This document shows positions 54,945-64,000 of a DNA stretch of 64,000 nt, piece after piece. A program made the position numbers and the translations under genes. Source of the stretch: Wocania_A sp965224845 (lineage in GTDB: Bacteria > Bacteroidota > Bacteroidia > Flavobacteriales > Flavobacteriaceae); assembly GCA_965224845.1 (NCBI GenBank), contig CBDDAJ010000006.1:1-64000 (forward strand), in the 5' to 3' direction. The notes beneath the pieces are model-generated. The model was not told the DNA's origin. It made no database searches and was given only the letters and a program-made list of their open reading frames with translations. Within the stretch, counting starts at the first letter, position 1. The number at the start of each line of letters is the position of its first letter.

Positions 54945-57900
54945 TTATTTTTTTTGAAGACTTTCTAAAAAACGACTTGGAGTAATACCATAAAATTTCT
55001 TAAAAGAAGTACTAAAGTATTTTGGATTAGAAAATCCTGAGCTATAAGCAATTTCTTTAATACTGTTCTCACCTTTAATGAGTAAATTTTTGGCGTGTTT
55101 TAATTTGGCATGTATAATAAAATCTTGTGGTGATAAATCCACAAGGTTTTTAAGTTTCATATATAAAGAGGTTCTACTCATCCCAACACTTTTAGATAAG
55201 TCGTGTACAGAAAAAGCATTGTTTTCTATGTTCTTTAAAATGGTATTTTCTAGATTTTCTAAAAAAGTTTGATCGTGTTTATTTCTATATAAGGTGGCAT
55301 TGTCTGTATCGCTTTCATGTATATAAATTTTACGCAGTTTTTGTTGCCATTTAAGAGTATTAACCATTTTTGCCAGTAAAAACTTAAGATTAACAGGTTT
55401 TTCCAGGTATTCAGAAATGCCACTTTCTATACTGTCTAGTTTTTGCTTAGAACTTTGTAGTACGGTTAGCATAAATACTGGGATATGATTTAAGTTAATA
55501 TCGTCTTTTAATTTTCGAGCCATTTGCATACCGTCCATTTCTGGCATGATTAAATCGGTTAAAATAATGTCCGGAAATATTTGGTGTGCCATTTCTAAAC
55601 CTTCAACCCCGTTTTTGGCCTCATATATTTGAAAGTATACGCCTAATGTATTAACCAAAATGTCTCTTAGTTCATCATTGTCTTCAACAATTAGAATTTT
55701 ACTATTGCTAAATTCTTCTAGTTCTAAATGATTATCAATTTCATTAATTTGCTGGTTAATAACCTCATTTTTAGAAGTTTTATTTTGTTGAAAATTAACT
55801 TTTTTATCTTTTAATAATACCGTAAATGTGGTGCCTTTATTTTCTTCACTAATAAAACTAATTGAGCCACCGGTTTTTTCAATAAGTTTTTTTACCATAA
55901 TAAGACCTAAGCCTGTGCCTGGTCTCTGGCTATTAATTACATTTCTTGCTCTATAATAGCGTTTAAGTATATATTTTTGCTGGTCTTTTGGGATGCCTAA
56001 ACCATTATCTTCTATATCTATTTTTAACTCGCCCTGGCTAGTCTTTTTTAAGTTGATGACAATTTTTCCATTTTCTAAAGAATATTTGATGGCATTAGAA
56101 ATAAGGTTGAGAACTATTTTATCAAGTATTTCTATGTCGTAATGAAACAGTGTATCACCCCAATAATTATTAATAACAATTTCAATATTTCGCTCTTCTG
56201 TTAGAGGCTCAAAATTATTTAGTATTTTATTAAAATGATTTAGAAGATTAATCTCAGATATATGTTGAACAACATGACCTTGCGAGGTTACTTTATGAAA
56301 ATTAAGCATTTGCTCGAATAGAGAATTAATGCGCTTTACTGTTGTTTTAATTCTTTTTTTAGATTCGCTGTTGGTTGGATTACCATCGGTAGCACTATCT
56401 AAGGTGGATAATAAAATGGTTAATGGTGTTTTTATTTCGTGTGTAATATTATTAAAAAAGCCTATTTGTTCATCTGCATGTTTCTTTTTAGCGATAGCAT
56501 TAGTAAAATATACTATTAAATAGATAATTAATAAAGCTAATATAAAGTAAAGAAAGAACGCTTTATTAGTTGCCCACCAAGGCGATAAAATGTTTATGCT
56601 TAAGCTTCGTTCTGCTCCAAAGTCGCCATATTTATTAAGAGCTTTAACCCTAAGTGTATAATTTCCTGGGTTTAAATTGGTAAATGTAGCAAAGTTTGTA
56701 GAACTAGGAGTTGACCACTCATCTATAAAGCCGTCAAGCTTCCATGAGTACTTCACTTTAGATGGAGAGTTATGTAAAACTCCTGTATAACTTACTTCTA
56801 TTGAGTTCTCATTGCTATTTAGAACAATACTTTTTGTTTTATCAATATGTTTTTTTAGAGGATTCTCTCCAGGAGAGATTATTTTATTAAAAAGTTTAAA
56901 CCCATCAAAAACCACAACAGGTTTATCATCTTGTTCTTTAATATTATTAGGATTAAAAACGGTTATCCCTTCTGGCCCTCCAAAAGCTATTAAGTTATTA
57001 TTTAATTTGGAAAAACTACCATAATTATATTCTGTACTTGCAAGCCCATCATTTTTATCAAACACATTAATAATGGTGTCTTGTTGTTTGATCATTATAT
57101 GGGCTAATCCTTTTGTGGTACTGGCCCAAAAATTGGTGTCATCTTGAACTAAGATACCTTGAATGATATCTGAGGGCATGCCGGATTTAATGGATAATTT
57201 GCTAAGCTTATGCGTATTGATGTTATAAAAAACGATACCTTCCCCGTTGGTTGCCAAAATTAAATGCCCTTCTCTGGTTTCGTGTAAGGCATTAATGGTA
57301 GAGTAGGCAAGTGTACTTATACTTGGTTTTAAATCTTGAATTAAATTAAACTCTCTTTCTTCATCTTGTAATCTGTAAACTCCATTTTTTCCAGTAATTA
57401 ATATCTCACCAGTTTGAGATTCTGTGATGAATTTAATAGGCTGGATAGGATAAGTACTCACGGTGTTATCTGGCCTGATAACTTTTAAATCTTTTTGAAT
57501 GCCTCCAACCCAAATATTAGATTTGGAATCTTTATAGATATAATAAATTTTACTTAACATATCCTTTTTGGGAAAAGTGGTATTGTAATGAATACTTTTT
57601 AACGTATTGATATTCATTTTGTAAAGGCCACTGGTATAAGTACCTATCCACATATTTTTTCCATCTTCTCTTAAAGCTAAAACAATGTCTTTGGTGTTTG
57701 TTTTGTTTTTAGTTAAGTTAGAAATATGTTTCCATGTATTGGTTTTTGTATTCCATATGCTTATCCCTTGCTTAGTACCAAACCAAAGGTTTCCATTTTG
57801 ATCCTCAGCTATAGACCTGGTGAAATTCGTAGCAATACTATTTGGGTTATTTATTTGATGTTGAATTTTTTGAAAGGGTAATTTATTTGAGTTGAAATAA

Positions 57901-58868
57901 TTGATACCACCTCCATAAGTTGCTATCCAGAGAATATTTTCTTTTCCCATTTCAATGTCATATAACCCATTACTTGAAATAGACTTTAAATTATTGGAAT
58001 CTTCTGTATAATGCTCTAATATAGAAAACGACAAGTCGGTATAAAAAAGGCCATTGCCATCAGTAGCAATGTATAGGTTGTTTTTGTTGTCCTTTATAAT
58101 ATCATTTATGGGGGTACTGAGTTTTTTTTCAAACTTAATAGGCAGCACCTCACTAAAATTCATATCTGTTCTGTATATGTTTCCAGATTTAGTTCCTATA
58201 AGTGCATATTCTTCAAAAACCGAAATACAGCTAATATTTTTATTACTTGTTGGAATATTAATTTCGACTAATTTGTCGGTAGAGATAGTATAAGAAAACA
58301 CCCCTTTATTTGTACCAAAAATGAGTGAGCCATTATGAGCTACTAGAGCTTGAACAGAATGGTTTGAAATAATTCTGGTTACTGTATTCGTAGCGGGTTC
58401 AGCAGAATTATATTTCCATACCCCATTAAATGCTCCAATCCAGATATTTCCATCATTATCTTCAGTAATAGCATCTATAAGCGAGGGGTTTATTTTATTA
58501 TTGCTTCCAATCAAATCAAAAGTATCTTCATCACTATTATATAAACAAAGTCCTTTTTCCATGCCCACCCAAACACGTTGCTTAGCGTCTATAAAAATTG
58601 TAATGGCTCTATTGCTAACAGATTCTGGTAGCCCCTTATAGGTATTGTAAATTTTGTAGGTTTTAGAGTTGTGTTTTAAAACGCCTTCTTCCGAGGCAAT
58701 CCAGATATTACCAATACGATCTTGTTTTATAGCATATGTAATGCTTTGAGTAGCAATATTCCCACCTACTAACTCTTCAAATTCTACTTTGCTTTGGGCT
58801 AAACATACCGAAGGTGTCAATAAGAGAAATAATAAATAAAATTTAGTTTTTAGTTTTAAATTTTTCAT
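54945..58868 (-). CDS. hybrid two-component system regulator (HTCS)
   Basis: This single-chain sensor and regulator of about 1307 residues starts at the ATG at 58868, which gives the signal peptide MKNLKLKTKFYLLFLLLTPS. The periplasmic part has two Reg_prop beta-propellers (about 30-690, repeats such as GNIWIASEEGVLKHN and GNLWFGTKQGISIWN) and a Y_Y_Y domain (about 700-765). After a membrane helix (about 770-789) come HisKA with phospho-acceptor His810 (ITHEIKTPLT), an ATPase domain (NLISNAIKYS, GTGLGLIMVKKLI), a receiver domain with Asp1105 (DIILTDLIMPEMDG), and an AraC-type helix-turn-helix (about 1210-1300). HTCS proteins bind a breakdown product of the PUL's own glycan and activate the neighbouring susC operon. 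Confidence 0.96.
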   Translation of the reverse strand: MKNLKLKTKFYLLFLLLTPSVCLAQSKVEFEELVGGNIATQSITYAIKQDRIGNIWIASEEGVLKHNSKTYKIYNTYKGLPESVSNRAITIFIDAKQRVWVGMEKGLCLYNSDEDTFDLIGSNNKINPSLIDAITEDNDGNIWIGAFNGVWKYNSAEPATNTVTRIISNHSVQALVAHNGSLIFGTNKGVFSYTISTDKLVEINIPTSNKNISCISVFEEYALIGTKSGNIYRTDMNFSEVLPIKFEKKLSTPINDIIKDNKNNLYIATDGNGLFYTDLSFSILEHYTEDSNNLKSISSNGLYDIEMGKENILWIATYGGGINYFNSNKLPFQKIQHQINNPNSIATNFTRSIAEDQNGNLWFGTKQGISIWNTKTNTWKHISNLTKNKTNTKDIVLALREDGKNMWIGTYTSGLYKMNINTLKSIHYNTTFPKKDMLSKIYYIYKDSKSNIWVGGIQKDLKVIRPDNTVSTYPIQPIKFITESQTGEILITGKNGVYRLQDEEREFNLIQDLKPSISTLAYSTINALHETREGHLILATNGEGIVFYNINTHKLSKLSIKSGMPSDIIQGILVQDDTNFWASTTKGLAHIMIKQQDTIINVFDKNDGLASTEYNYGSFSKLNNNLIAFGGPEGITVFNPNNIKEQDDKPVVVFDGFKLFNKIISPGENPLKKHIDKTKSIVLNSNENSIEVSYTGVLHNSPSKVKYSWKLDGFIDEWSTPSSTNFATFTNLNPGNYTLRVKALNKYGDFGAERSLSINILSPWWATNKAFFLYFILALLIIYLIVYFTNAIAKKKHADEQIGFFNNITHEIKTPLTILLSTLDSATDGNPTNSESKKRIKTTVKRINSLFEQMLNFHKVTSQGHVVQHISEINLLNHFNKILNNFEPLTEERNIEIVINNYWGDTLFHYDIEILDKIVLNLISNAIKYSLENGKIVINLKKTSQGELKIDIEDNGLGIPKDQQKYILKRYYRARNVINSQRPGTGLGLIMVKKLIEKTGGSISFISEENKGTTFTVLLKDKKVNFQQNKTSKNEVINQQINEIDNHLELEEFSNSKILIVEDNDELRDILVNTLGVYFQIYEAKNGVEGLEMAHQIFPDIILTDLIMPEMDGMQMARKLKDDINLNHIPVFMLTVLQSSKQKLDSIESGISEYLEKPVNLKFLLAKMVNTLKWQQKLRKIYIHESDTDNATLYRNKHDQTFLENLENTILKNIENNAFSVHDLSKSVGMSRTSLYMKLKNLVDLSPQDFIIHAKLKHAKNLLIKGENSIKEIAYSSGFSNPKYFSTSFKKFYGITPSRFLESLQKK

Positions 58869-58878
58869 GGAACACAAC

Positions 58879-58894
58879 TACTTTTATAAAAGTA
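58879..58894. promoter_or_regulatory. 16-bp perfect palindrome between divergent genes
   Basis: TACTTTTATAAAAGTA is a perfect palindrome 11 bases before the HTCS start codon, in the 137-base region shared with the divergent sulfatase at 59006. Such a symmetric site could be an operator for autoregulation of the HTCS gene. AT-rich palindromes also occur by chance, and no promoter box matching the Bacteroidetes consensus was found beside it. Confidence 0.35.
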
Positions 58895-59005
58895 CTTAAT
58901 AAAATTAGTGTAATTTATTTTAACAATTTGAAGATTGATAGTTTTTGAACCTATTTTGATGTTTAATATACCAAATTATATAGAATATTGCCGTCTTTTA
59001 TAATC

Positions 59006-60466
59006 ATGAAATTGTTTTTAAAATATGTTCTGTTCTTTTGTTTTTACTTGACTTTATCCTGTAATAATAAGAAGGAGTTATGGCCTACAAAACCAAATGT
59101 TCTATTACTGTATATGGACGATTTACGACCACAATTAGAAAACTATGGTTTTACAAAAATACAATCACCGCATATTGATGCGCTTTCAAAAACGGGAGTT
59201 CAGTTTAATAATGTCTATTGTAATGTGCCAGTTTGTGGTGCCTCCAGAGCTAGTATGCTAACAGGTATGCTGCCTACTAAAAATAGATTTCTTAATTATA
59301 ATACGTTTGTAGAAAAAGAAACTCCACATGCGGTTACTTTACCACAATTATTTAAAAGTAATGGTTATACTACCATTTCTAATGGGAAAATTTATCATCA
59401 TTTAGATGACCATGAGGGAGATTGGGATGAAATTTACAGACCTTATGCTTTTGATGAAAATAAAAAGGGATTAACACCAACCGATTATTGGCAGTCTTTA
59501 TGGAAAGATTATCAACAACCCAAAAACATCAACATTTACAAAGAAACAGGTACTGGACCAGCTTACGAAAAAGCTAAAGTAAGTGATACTGCTTATATAG
59601 ATGGTTTAATGACTCAAAAAGTTATTAGCGATTTAAAAAGATTAAAACACTCTAATCAGCCATTTTTTTTAGCCGCTGGTTTTATTTCAAATCATTTACC
59701 ATTCAATGCTCCAAAAAAATACTGGGATTTATATTCTGAAGATTCTATTGAATTACCGAATAACAATTATGTGGCTAAAGATATTCCTAAATTAGCCATA
59801 GGGACATCGCCAGAATTAAGGCAGTATGCATATATTCCTGAGGAGGGACCAGTAACAGATAGTGTAGCAAAAACATTAATACATGGCTATTATGCTACTG
59901 TAAGTTATGTTGATGCGCTTATTGGTAAAATAATGAGTACATTAAAAAAACTAGAATTGAATAAAAATACAATAGTAGTTTTGGTCTCAGATCATGGTTA
60001 TTTATTGCAGGAACATGCAGAATGGGCAAAGTTTACCAACCATAGCATAGCAGCACAAGTACCGTTAATAATTAGTGTGCCTAATACTAAAAACAAAAAT
60101 AGAACGACTGACGCTTTAACTGAATTGGTAGATATATATCCAACATTAGCCGAGCTTTGCAATTTGGCTGTTCCAAAACATCAATTAGATGGTAAGAGTT
60201 TGGTACCCATTCTTGATAACCCAGCTTTAAAAGGGAAAGACCATATTTTAATTAAAAAAGGAAATGGTTTTACTATAAAAACACCGAGATATAGTTATAC
60301 TGAATATATTAACCCTAAGGATGGTAAAACGATAGCTAACATGCTTTACGACCATAAAACTGATGGTGATGAAAATTTTAATGTTGCAAATCTACCAAAA
60401 TATAAAAAGGTAGTTTTTAAATTAAGTAACATCTTACGTACAAGATACGGCTCTAATATAGAGTAG
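59006..60466 (+). CDS. S1 family sulfatase (CGASR), iduronate-2-sulfatase-like
   Basis: This formylglycine sulfatase has 486 residues. The ATG at 59006 gives a lipoprotein signal ending at Cys19 (FYLTLSC), whereas an in-frame TTG at 58988 only adds six residues. The metal-binding opening is NVLLLYMDDLRPQLENYG. Maturation occurs at Cys77 in CGASRASMLTG, with Ala in place of the usual Pro, a variant accepted in this branch. SNGKIYHHLDDHEGDWDE and SDHGYLLQEHAEWAKFTNHS match the iduronate-2-sulfatase-like group, as does the gene at 44324. It diverges from the HTCS gene and probably belongs to the same regulon. It is the ninth sulfatase of the window. Confidence 0.94.
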   Translation: MKLFLKYVLFFCFYLTLSCNNKKELWPTKPNVLLLYMDDLRPQLENYGFTKIQSPHIDALSKTGVQFNNVYCNVPVCGASRASMLTGMLPTKNRFLNYNTFVEKETPHAVTLPQLFKSNGYTTISNGKIYHHLDDHEGDWDEIYRPYAFDENKKGLTPTDYWQSLWKDYQQPKNINIYKETGTGPAYEKAKVSDTAYIDGLMTQKVISDLKRLKHSNQPFFLAAGFISNHLPFNAPKKYWDLYSEDSIELPNNNYVAKDIPKLAIGTSPELRQYAYIPEEGPVTDSVAKTLIHGYYATVSYVDALIGKIMSTLKKLELNKNTIVVLVSDHGYLLQEHAEWAKFTNHSIAAQVPLIISVPNTKNKNRTTDALTELVDIYPTLAELCNLAVPKHQLDGKSLVPILDNPALKGKDHILIKKGNGFTIKTPRYSYTEYINPKDGKTIANMLYDHKTDGDENFNVANLPKYKKVVFKLSNILRTRYGSNIE

Positions 60467-60501
60467 TGGAAGTTAAAATTGATAAATAAAAACAGATTAT
60501 A

Positions 60502-61497
60502 ATGGCTTATAAAATCCAATATACTTTTTTCCTAAGCTTGGCATTATTTAGTATGTCATGTGGTTCTAAATCGAAAGAGCAGGCTATAAAACCTGTAGCT
60601 GTAAAACAAGTATATGAAGCAAAGCTGATGCATGCTATAGCTAATGATAAATTAAAAGTTATTATAAAAACCAAAGGCGCTGAACTCGCTAGTATTAAAA
60701 AAGATAATTTAGAGTATTTGTGGCAGGCCGATCCCGAAATTTGGCCTAGACATGCTCCTATTTTGTTTCCTATAGTTGGCAATTTAAAAGATAAGGAATA
60801 TATCTATAAAGGTGAAACTTATAAAATGAAACAACATGGTTTTGCAAGAGATAACGACTTTGTGGTAATAGATAAATCTAAAACCAGTATAGTTTTTGAA
60901 CAACGGGCCACTAAAAAGTCAAAAGTAATGTACCCGTTTGATTTTGTATTGCAGGTGAAATATTCTCTAAAGGGATCATTGTTAAAAACAGAATATGTAG
61001 TTAAAAACCCATCAGATGAAGAAGATTTATATTTTTCAATAGGGGGGCATCCTGCATTTAACTGCCCTTTTGAGTCCAGTCAAAAACGAAATGAATACGA
61101 GCTGGTTTTTGATAAAAAGCGATCTCCAAGATCAGTTATTAAAGAGAATAAGTTGATTGTAGATCGTTCTTATCCGGTATTTAAAGAAGCAGGCACTTTG
61201 GCGTTACCTGATACTATTTTTGATAAAGACGCATTAATTTTTAATCCTAATCCTTTTTCTGAAGTGACATTTGTTCATAAACCAACTCAAAAAGCATATT
61301 TGAGTGTTAGGTTTGAGAACTACCCATATTTGGGCATTTGGTCTAGAAACAGTACCTCTTCATTTGTTTGTATTGAGCCTTGGCATGGAATTTCTGCATA
61401 TAAAAAGCAAGGGAAGGACTTTACAGAAAAAACAGGAATAAAAAAGCTAGTTCCAAATGAAGCTTTTAGTTGTTCTTTCACTGTTAATGTTCATTAA
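60502..61497 (+). CDS. aldose 1-epimerase-like lipoprotein
   Basis: This exported protein of 331 residues has a lipoprotein signal ending at Cys20 (LALFSMSC). The body is a galactose-mutarotase-like beta-sandwich with RHAPILFPIVGNL, MKQHGFARD, SIGGHPAFNCPF and the terminal CIEPWHGISAY. The His and Glu in the last three are the expected catalytic or sugar-contacting residues. The LacX-like subgroup fits best. Family members convert alpha and beta anomers of sugars. Lipid anchoring would place it in the periplasm or on the surface, where it could speed supply of the anomer taken by transporters. It starts 36 bases after the sulfatase stop. Confidence 0.88.
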   Translation: MAYKIQYTFFLSLALFSMSCGSKSKEQAIKPVAVKQVYEAKLMHAIANDKLKVIIKTKGAELASIKKDNLEYLWQADPEIWPRHAPILFPIVGNLKDKEYIYKGETYKMKQHGFARDNDFVVIDKSKTSIVFEQRATKKSKVMYPFDFVLQVKYSLKGSLLKTEYVVKNPSDEEDLYFSIGGHPAFNCPFESSQKRNEYELVFDKKRSPRSVIKENKLIVDRSYPVFKEAGTLALPDTIFDKDALIFNPNPFSEVTFVHKPTQKAYLSVRFENYPYLGIWSRNSTSSFVCIEPWHGISAYKKQGKDFTEKTGIKKLVPNEAFSCSFTVNVH

Positions 61498-61587
61498 TAC
61501 GTTTGTTTTTATTTTTTTGAATACAAACTTGAGCTTTAAACCATATTTGCAAATACGAGTCTAAGTAATGTTATATAAATAATTAAT

Positions 61588-62970
61588 ATGAATAAAAGTA
61601 CATTATGGTCGCTTCGATTGGGTTTTTCAAATAAAGAATCTTCAGAAATTGAAAAATTGGGTTTAGATGGGTTTTTAAAAAAATCTTTTAATTCTGAAAT
61701 AGATAAAGTAATGCCATCTTTTTTAGAAGATGATCCTAAAACTGTAAAAGCAATTAAAAGCTATAGAAAGCAAATAGGACAAGCTTCATCACCTGAAAAA
61801 AAGAAAATGTTGAGAAGGAAAGTTCTAAATACTATTGAGCTTAAATCTTGGTGGATTGATAAAATTAAAAGAGAAAAATTACCCCTTCGAGAAAAAATGG
61901 TTTGTTTTTGGCATAATCACTTTGTATCTACGGGTCAGAAAGTGAAAGTGAATTATTGGTTGTATCAACATCACATGATATTACAAGAACATGCTTTTGG
62001 AAACTTTAAAACACTAACCAAGTGTATCATAAAGAGTAATGCTATGGTTAGGTATCTTGATAATATTGATAACAGGAAAGGAAAGGTGAATGAAAACCTA
62101 AGTAGAGAGTTACTTGAACTATTTACATTAGGTATTGGTAATTATACTGAAGCTGATATAAAAAATGGAGCTATTGCATTAGCAGGCTTAAGCTTTGGCG
62201 ATACTAAAGCTAAATATCGAAAACCTATAGAGATCAATAAAAAAATAACATATTTAGGGAATACGGGTTACTTTAAAGTAGATGATTTAATTGATATAAT
62301 TTTTGAGCAAAAGAACATGCCTTATCTTATTACAAGAAAAATGCTTCAATGGTTTATTTACGATAATCCTGCTGAAGAATTAGTAACATATTATGGGGAT
62401 TACTTTAGAAAAGTAAATTTTGAAGTTAAGCCACTACTGTATAAAATATTTTCTGAGGAGTACAAAAAAGAAAATGCAGGGAGTAAAATTAAAGACCCGT
62501 TAGTGTTTATAATGCAATTATTATACGAACTTGATTTACAACATGCCAAATCAAAGCATATCCTATTTTTCTTAAAACAACAAGGGATGGATCTTTTTGA
62601 TCAACCTAATGTTAAAGGATGGGATGGGGGAACCTCGTGGTTAACATCACAAACCTATTTACAACGGAATAAAGTTGCAGATTTACTTTGTTATAGGGGA
62701 GCAATGGATTTTAAAAAGAGGAGTAATAAAATGAATAGAAAAGATGCTTTTAAGCAATCTAAAGTAAGATTAAAAGAATCGTCTATGAGTAATAAAAAAA
62801 TAATTGAAGAACTTTCTAATCGTTTATTATTTAGTGTAAGCACATCTAAACAAGATGATATGGAATCTATACTTAAATACGATTTTGATCCAAAAAGCGA
62901 CAATGCCCAAAACGCTATTTTACGGCTATTTAGCTATATCGTTAAAACACCGGAGTTTCAAATAATTTAA
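61588..62970 (+). CDS. DUF1800 family protein
   Basis: This protein of 460 residues belongs to the DUF1800 family. Hallmarks are FWHNHF at about 107-112, NENLSRELLELFTLG at about 168-182, KMLQWFIYD in the middle and the C-terminal QGMDLFDQPNVKGWDGGTSW. It has no clear signal peptide. The function of the family is not established. It is almost always paired with a DUF1501 gene, as here (stop 10 bases before the next start). Such pairs are common in Bacteroidetes and planctomycetes, often near sulfatase-rich loci, which is my recollection rather than something shown here. It lies 91 bases after the epimerase gene. Confidence 0.92.
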   Translation: MNKSTLWSLRLGFSNKESSEIEKLGLDGFLKKSFNSEIDKVMPSFLEDDPKTVKAIKSYRKQIGQASSPEKKKMLRRKVLNTIELKSWWIDKIKREKLPLREKMVCFWHNHFVSTGQKVKVNYWLYQHHMILQEHAFGNFKTLTKCIIKSNAMVRYLDNIDNRKGKVNENLSRELLELFTLGIGNYTEADIKNGAIALAGLSFGDTKAKYRKPIEINKKITYLGNTGYFKVDDLIDIIFEQKNMPYLITRKMLQWFIYDNPAEELVTYYGDYFRKVNFEVKPLLYKIFSEEYKKENAGSKIKDPLVFIMQLLYELDLQHAKSKHILFFLKQQGMDLFDQPNVKGWDGGTSWLTSQTYLQRNKVADLLCYRGAMDFKKRSNKMNRKDAFKQSKVRLKESSMSNKKIIEELSNRLLFSVSTSKQDDMESILKYDFDPKSDNAQNAILRLFSYIVKTPEFQII

Positions 62971-62980
62971 TATCAGTATT

Positions 62981-64000
62981 ATGAATAGAAGAAATTTTTT
63001 ATCGGTAGCAGGAACTTTTACCGGAGGTACTTTGCTAATGCCTAACTTTTTGCATGCTTATGGATTACAAAGCAGTATGACTGAGGATGGGCAATGTGTA
63101 ATATTTGTTCAGCTTAATGGAGGTAACGATGGGCTTAATACATTTATACCTTACGAACATCCATTATATTATGAGTTAAGGCCAAAAATAGCATTATCGA
63201 AGGACGTCATACTTTCTAAAAATAATGGTATGGGGTTTCACCCAGCTTTAAAGGGTTTAGCAGATATTCAGCAAAAAGGCGATTTAACCATTCTACAAAA
63301 TGTGGGATACCCTAACCCTAATAGATCCCATTTTAGAAGCCAGGAAATTTGGCAAACGGCTTCTGCTTCCAATCAATATTTAAATGATGGCTGGTTAGGG
63401 CGTTATTTAGATTTGCAATGTAAGGCACATCAACCTACAGCCGGGATTAATTTTGATACTATTGATAATTTAGCTTTGAGAGGTGTTATACCAAATTCCA
63501 TTACAATTAAGAACCCGTATCAGTTTAAAACGCACAGAAAAACGAATGAAGAAGAAAAGTTGACGAAAAACCCACAACTGGATTTTGTGATGAAGGTAGC
63601 CAATTCGGTATCTGAAGGTTCAGAACTCATACAAAAGGCATTAACCCGATCTAAAGAAAATACAAGTTATCCAAAAACCAAGTTGGCAACAAAACTAAAA
63701 TGGATTGCAAAACTGATTAAAGGAAATTTGAATTCTAAAGTGTATTATACCACGCATGGTGGTTTTGATACACATGACAACCAGTTAGCTATCCATAACA
63801 GAAAACTTTCTGAGCTGGATGGTGCTTTATCTAGTTTTTATAAAGACTTAAAGCGCTCTAGCGTATTTGAAAAAGTTACTATAGTTGTTTTTTCTGAGTT
63901 TGGCAGACGTGTTAAAGACAATGGTAATGGTACCGATCATGGTAAAGCAGCACCTATGTTTATTATAGGAAATAACCAAGGGAATGGAAAAATTATAGGC
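62981..64000 (+). CDS. DUF1501 family protein, 3' end beyond the window
   Basis: The frame opens with ATG at 62981 and stays open for 340 codons to the window edge, so the C-terminus is missing. The N-terminus MNRRNFLSVAGTFTGGTLL has a twin-arginine-like signal. VIFVQLNGGNDGLNTFIPY (about 40-58), QNVGYPNPNRSHFRSQEIW and VVFSEFGRRVKDNGNGTDHG are the DUF1501 hallmarks. The family is related to the alkaline phosphatase/sulfatase superfamily, and its role is unknown. The partner is the DUF1800 gene just upstream. Confidence 0.92.
   Translation, partial: MNRRNFLSVAGTFTGGTLLMPNFLHAYGLQSSMTEDGQCVIFVQLNGGNDGLNTFIPYEHPLYYELRPKIALSKDVILSKNNGMGFHPALKGLADIQQKGDLTILQNVGYPNPNRSHFRSQEIWQTASASNQYLNDGWLGRYLDLQCKAHQPTAGINFDTIDNLALRGVIPNSITIKNPYQFKTHRKTNEEEKLTKNPQLDFVMKVANSVSEGSELIQKALTRSKENTSYPKTKLATKLKWIAKLIKGNLNSKVYYTTHGGFDTHDNQLAIHNRKLSELDGALSSFYKDLKRSSVFEKVTIVVFSEFGRRVKDNGNGTDHGKAAPMFIIGNNQGNGKIIG

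Noticed and set aside
9125..60466. Assigning exact sulfatase subfamilies and sulfate positions
   Set aside because: Motifs separate broad branches only. Regiospecificity needs profile comparison or assay, so the calls stop at the branch level.
1..64000. CRISPR array, tRNA, rRNA, insertion sequences or phage genes
   Set aside because: Reading through the window I found no regularly spaced repeats, no tRNA-like cloverleaf with flanking signals, no transposase or integrase domain and no phage structural gene.

Overview
The window is AT-rich and reads as a chromosomal segment of a marine, polysaccharide-degrading Bacteroidetes, most likely a Flavobacteriia member. The evidence is two SusC/SusD pairs, an ECF sigma/FecR pair, a hybrid two-component system (HTCS), T9SS C-terminal sorting domains, many Bacteroidetes-type lipoproteins and nine S1-type sulfatases. 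No tRNA, rRNA, CRISPR array or insertion sequence was seen.

Region A (about 1-25965, all + strand) is a polysaccharide utilization locus (PUL) with its sugar-acid catabolic arm. It begins with an ECF sigma factor, a FecR anti-sigma factor, a SusC with an N-terminal STN signalling domain, and a SusD. After a 550 bp gap come a GH88 unsaturated glucuronyl hydrolase, a sulfatase, an unknown lipoprotein, a large PL8/chondroitinase-ABC-like lyase, a beta-helix (DUF4955-like) protein, a sulfatase, a DUF6250-like protein, a third sulfatase and a PhoD-like phosphatase. A perfect 22-bp LacI-type palindrome then precedes kdgK, a KDPG aldolase gene and a three-gene TRAP transporter. Lyase plus GH88 plus sulfatases plus 2-keto-3-deoxygluconate catabolism fits breakdown of a sulfated, uronate-containing polymer of the glycosaminoglycan type.

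Region B (about 26247-31644, - strand) holds an iron-sulfur L-serine dehydratase, an eight-heme cytochrome c with TPR repeats, and a sugar-porter MFS transporter.

Region C (about 31752-58868, - strand) is a second PUL. Its HTCS regulator is followed by SusC, SusD, GH3, three sulfatases, GH10, a clan GH-A hydrolase, a sulfatase, an acetyl-esterase-like hydrolase, another sulfatase, a secreted TIM-barrel isomerase-like protein, a small lysine-rich secreted protein, a GH5 with a sorting domain and a binding-module protein with a sorting domain. The genes are almost gapless for about 20 kb and end at a terminator-like hairpin. The enzyme set suggests a sulfated, esterified xylan-like or other hemicellulose-like polymer. 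The first sulfatase after GH3 carries an apparent one-base frameshift that separates its lipoprotein signal from its catalytic domain.

Region D (about 59006-64000, + strand) diverges from the HTCS gene. It holds a ninth sulfatase, an aldose-1-epimerase-like lipoprotein, a DUF1800 protein and the first 340 codons of a DUF1501 protein that runs off the window.

The two PULs use different control logic. Region A has ECF/FecR/STN trans-envelope signalling plus a LacI-type site for catabolism, and region C has an HTCS. Substrates are inferred from gene content, not shown directly.
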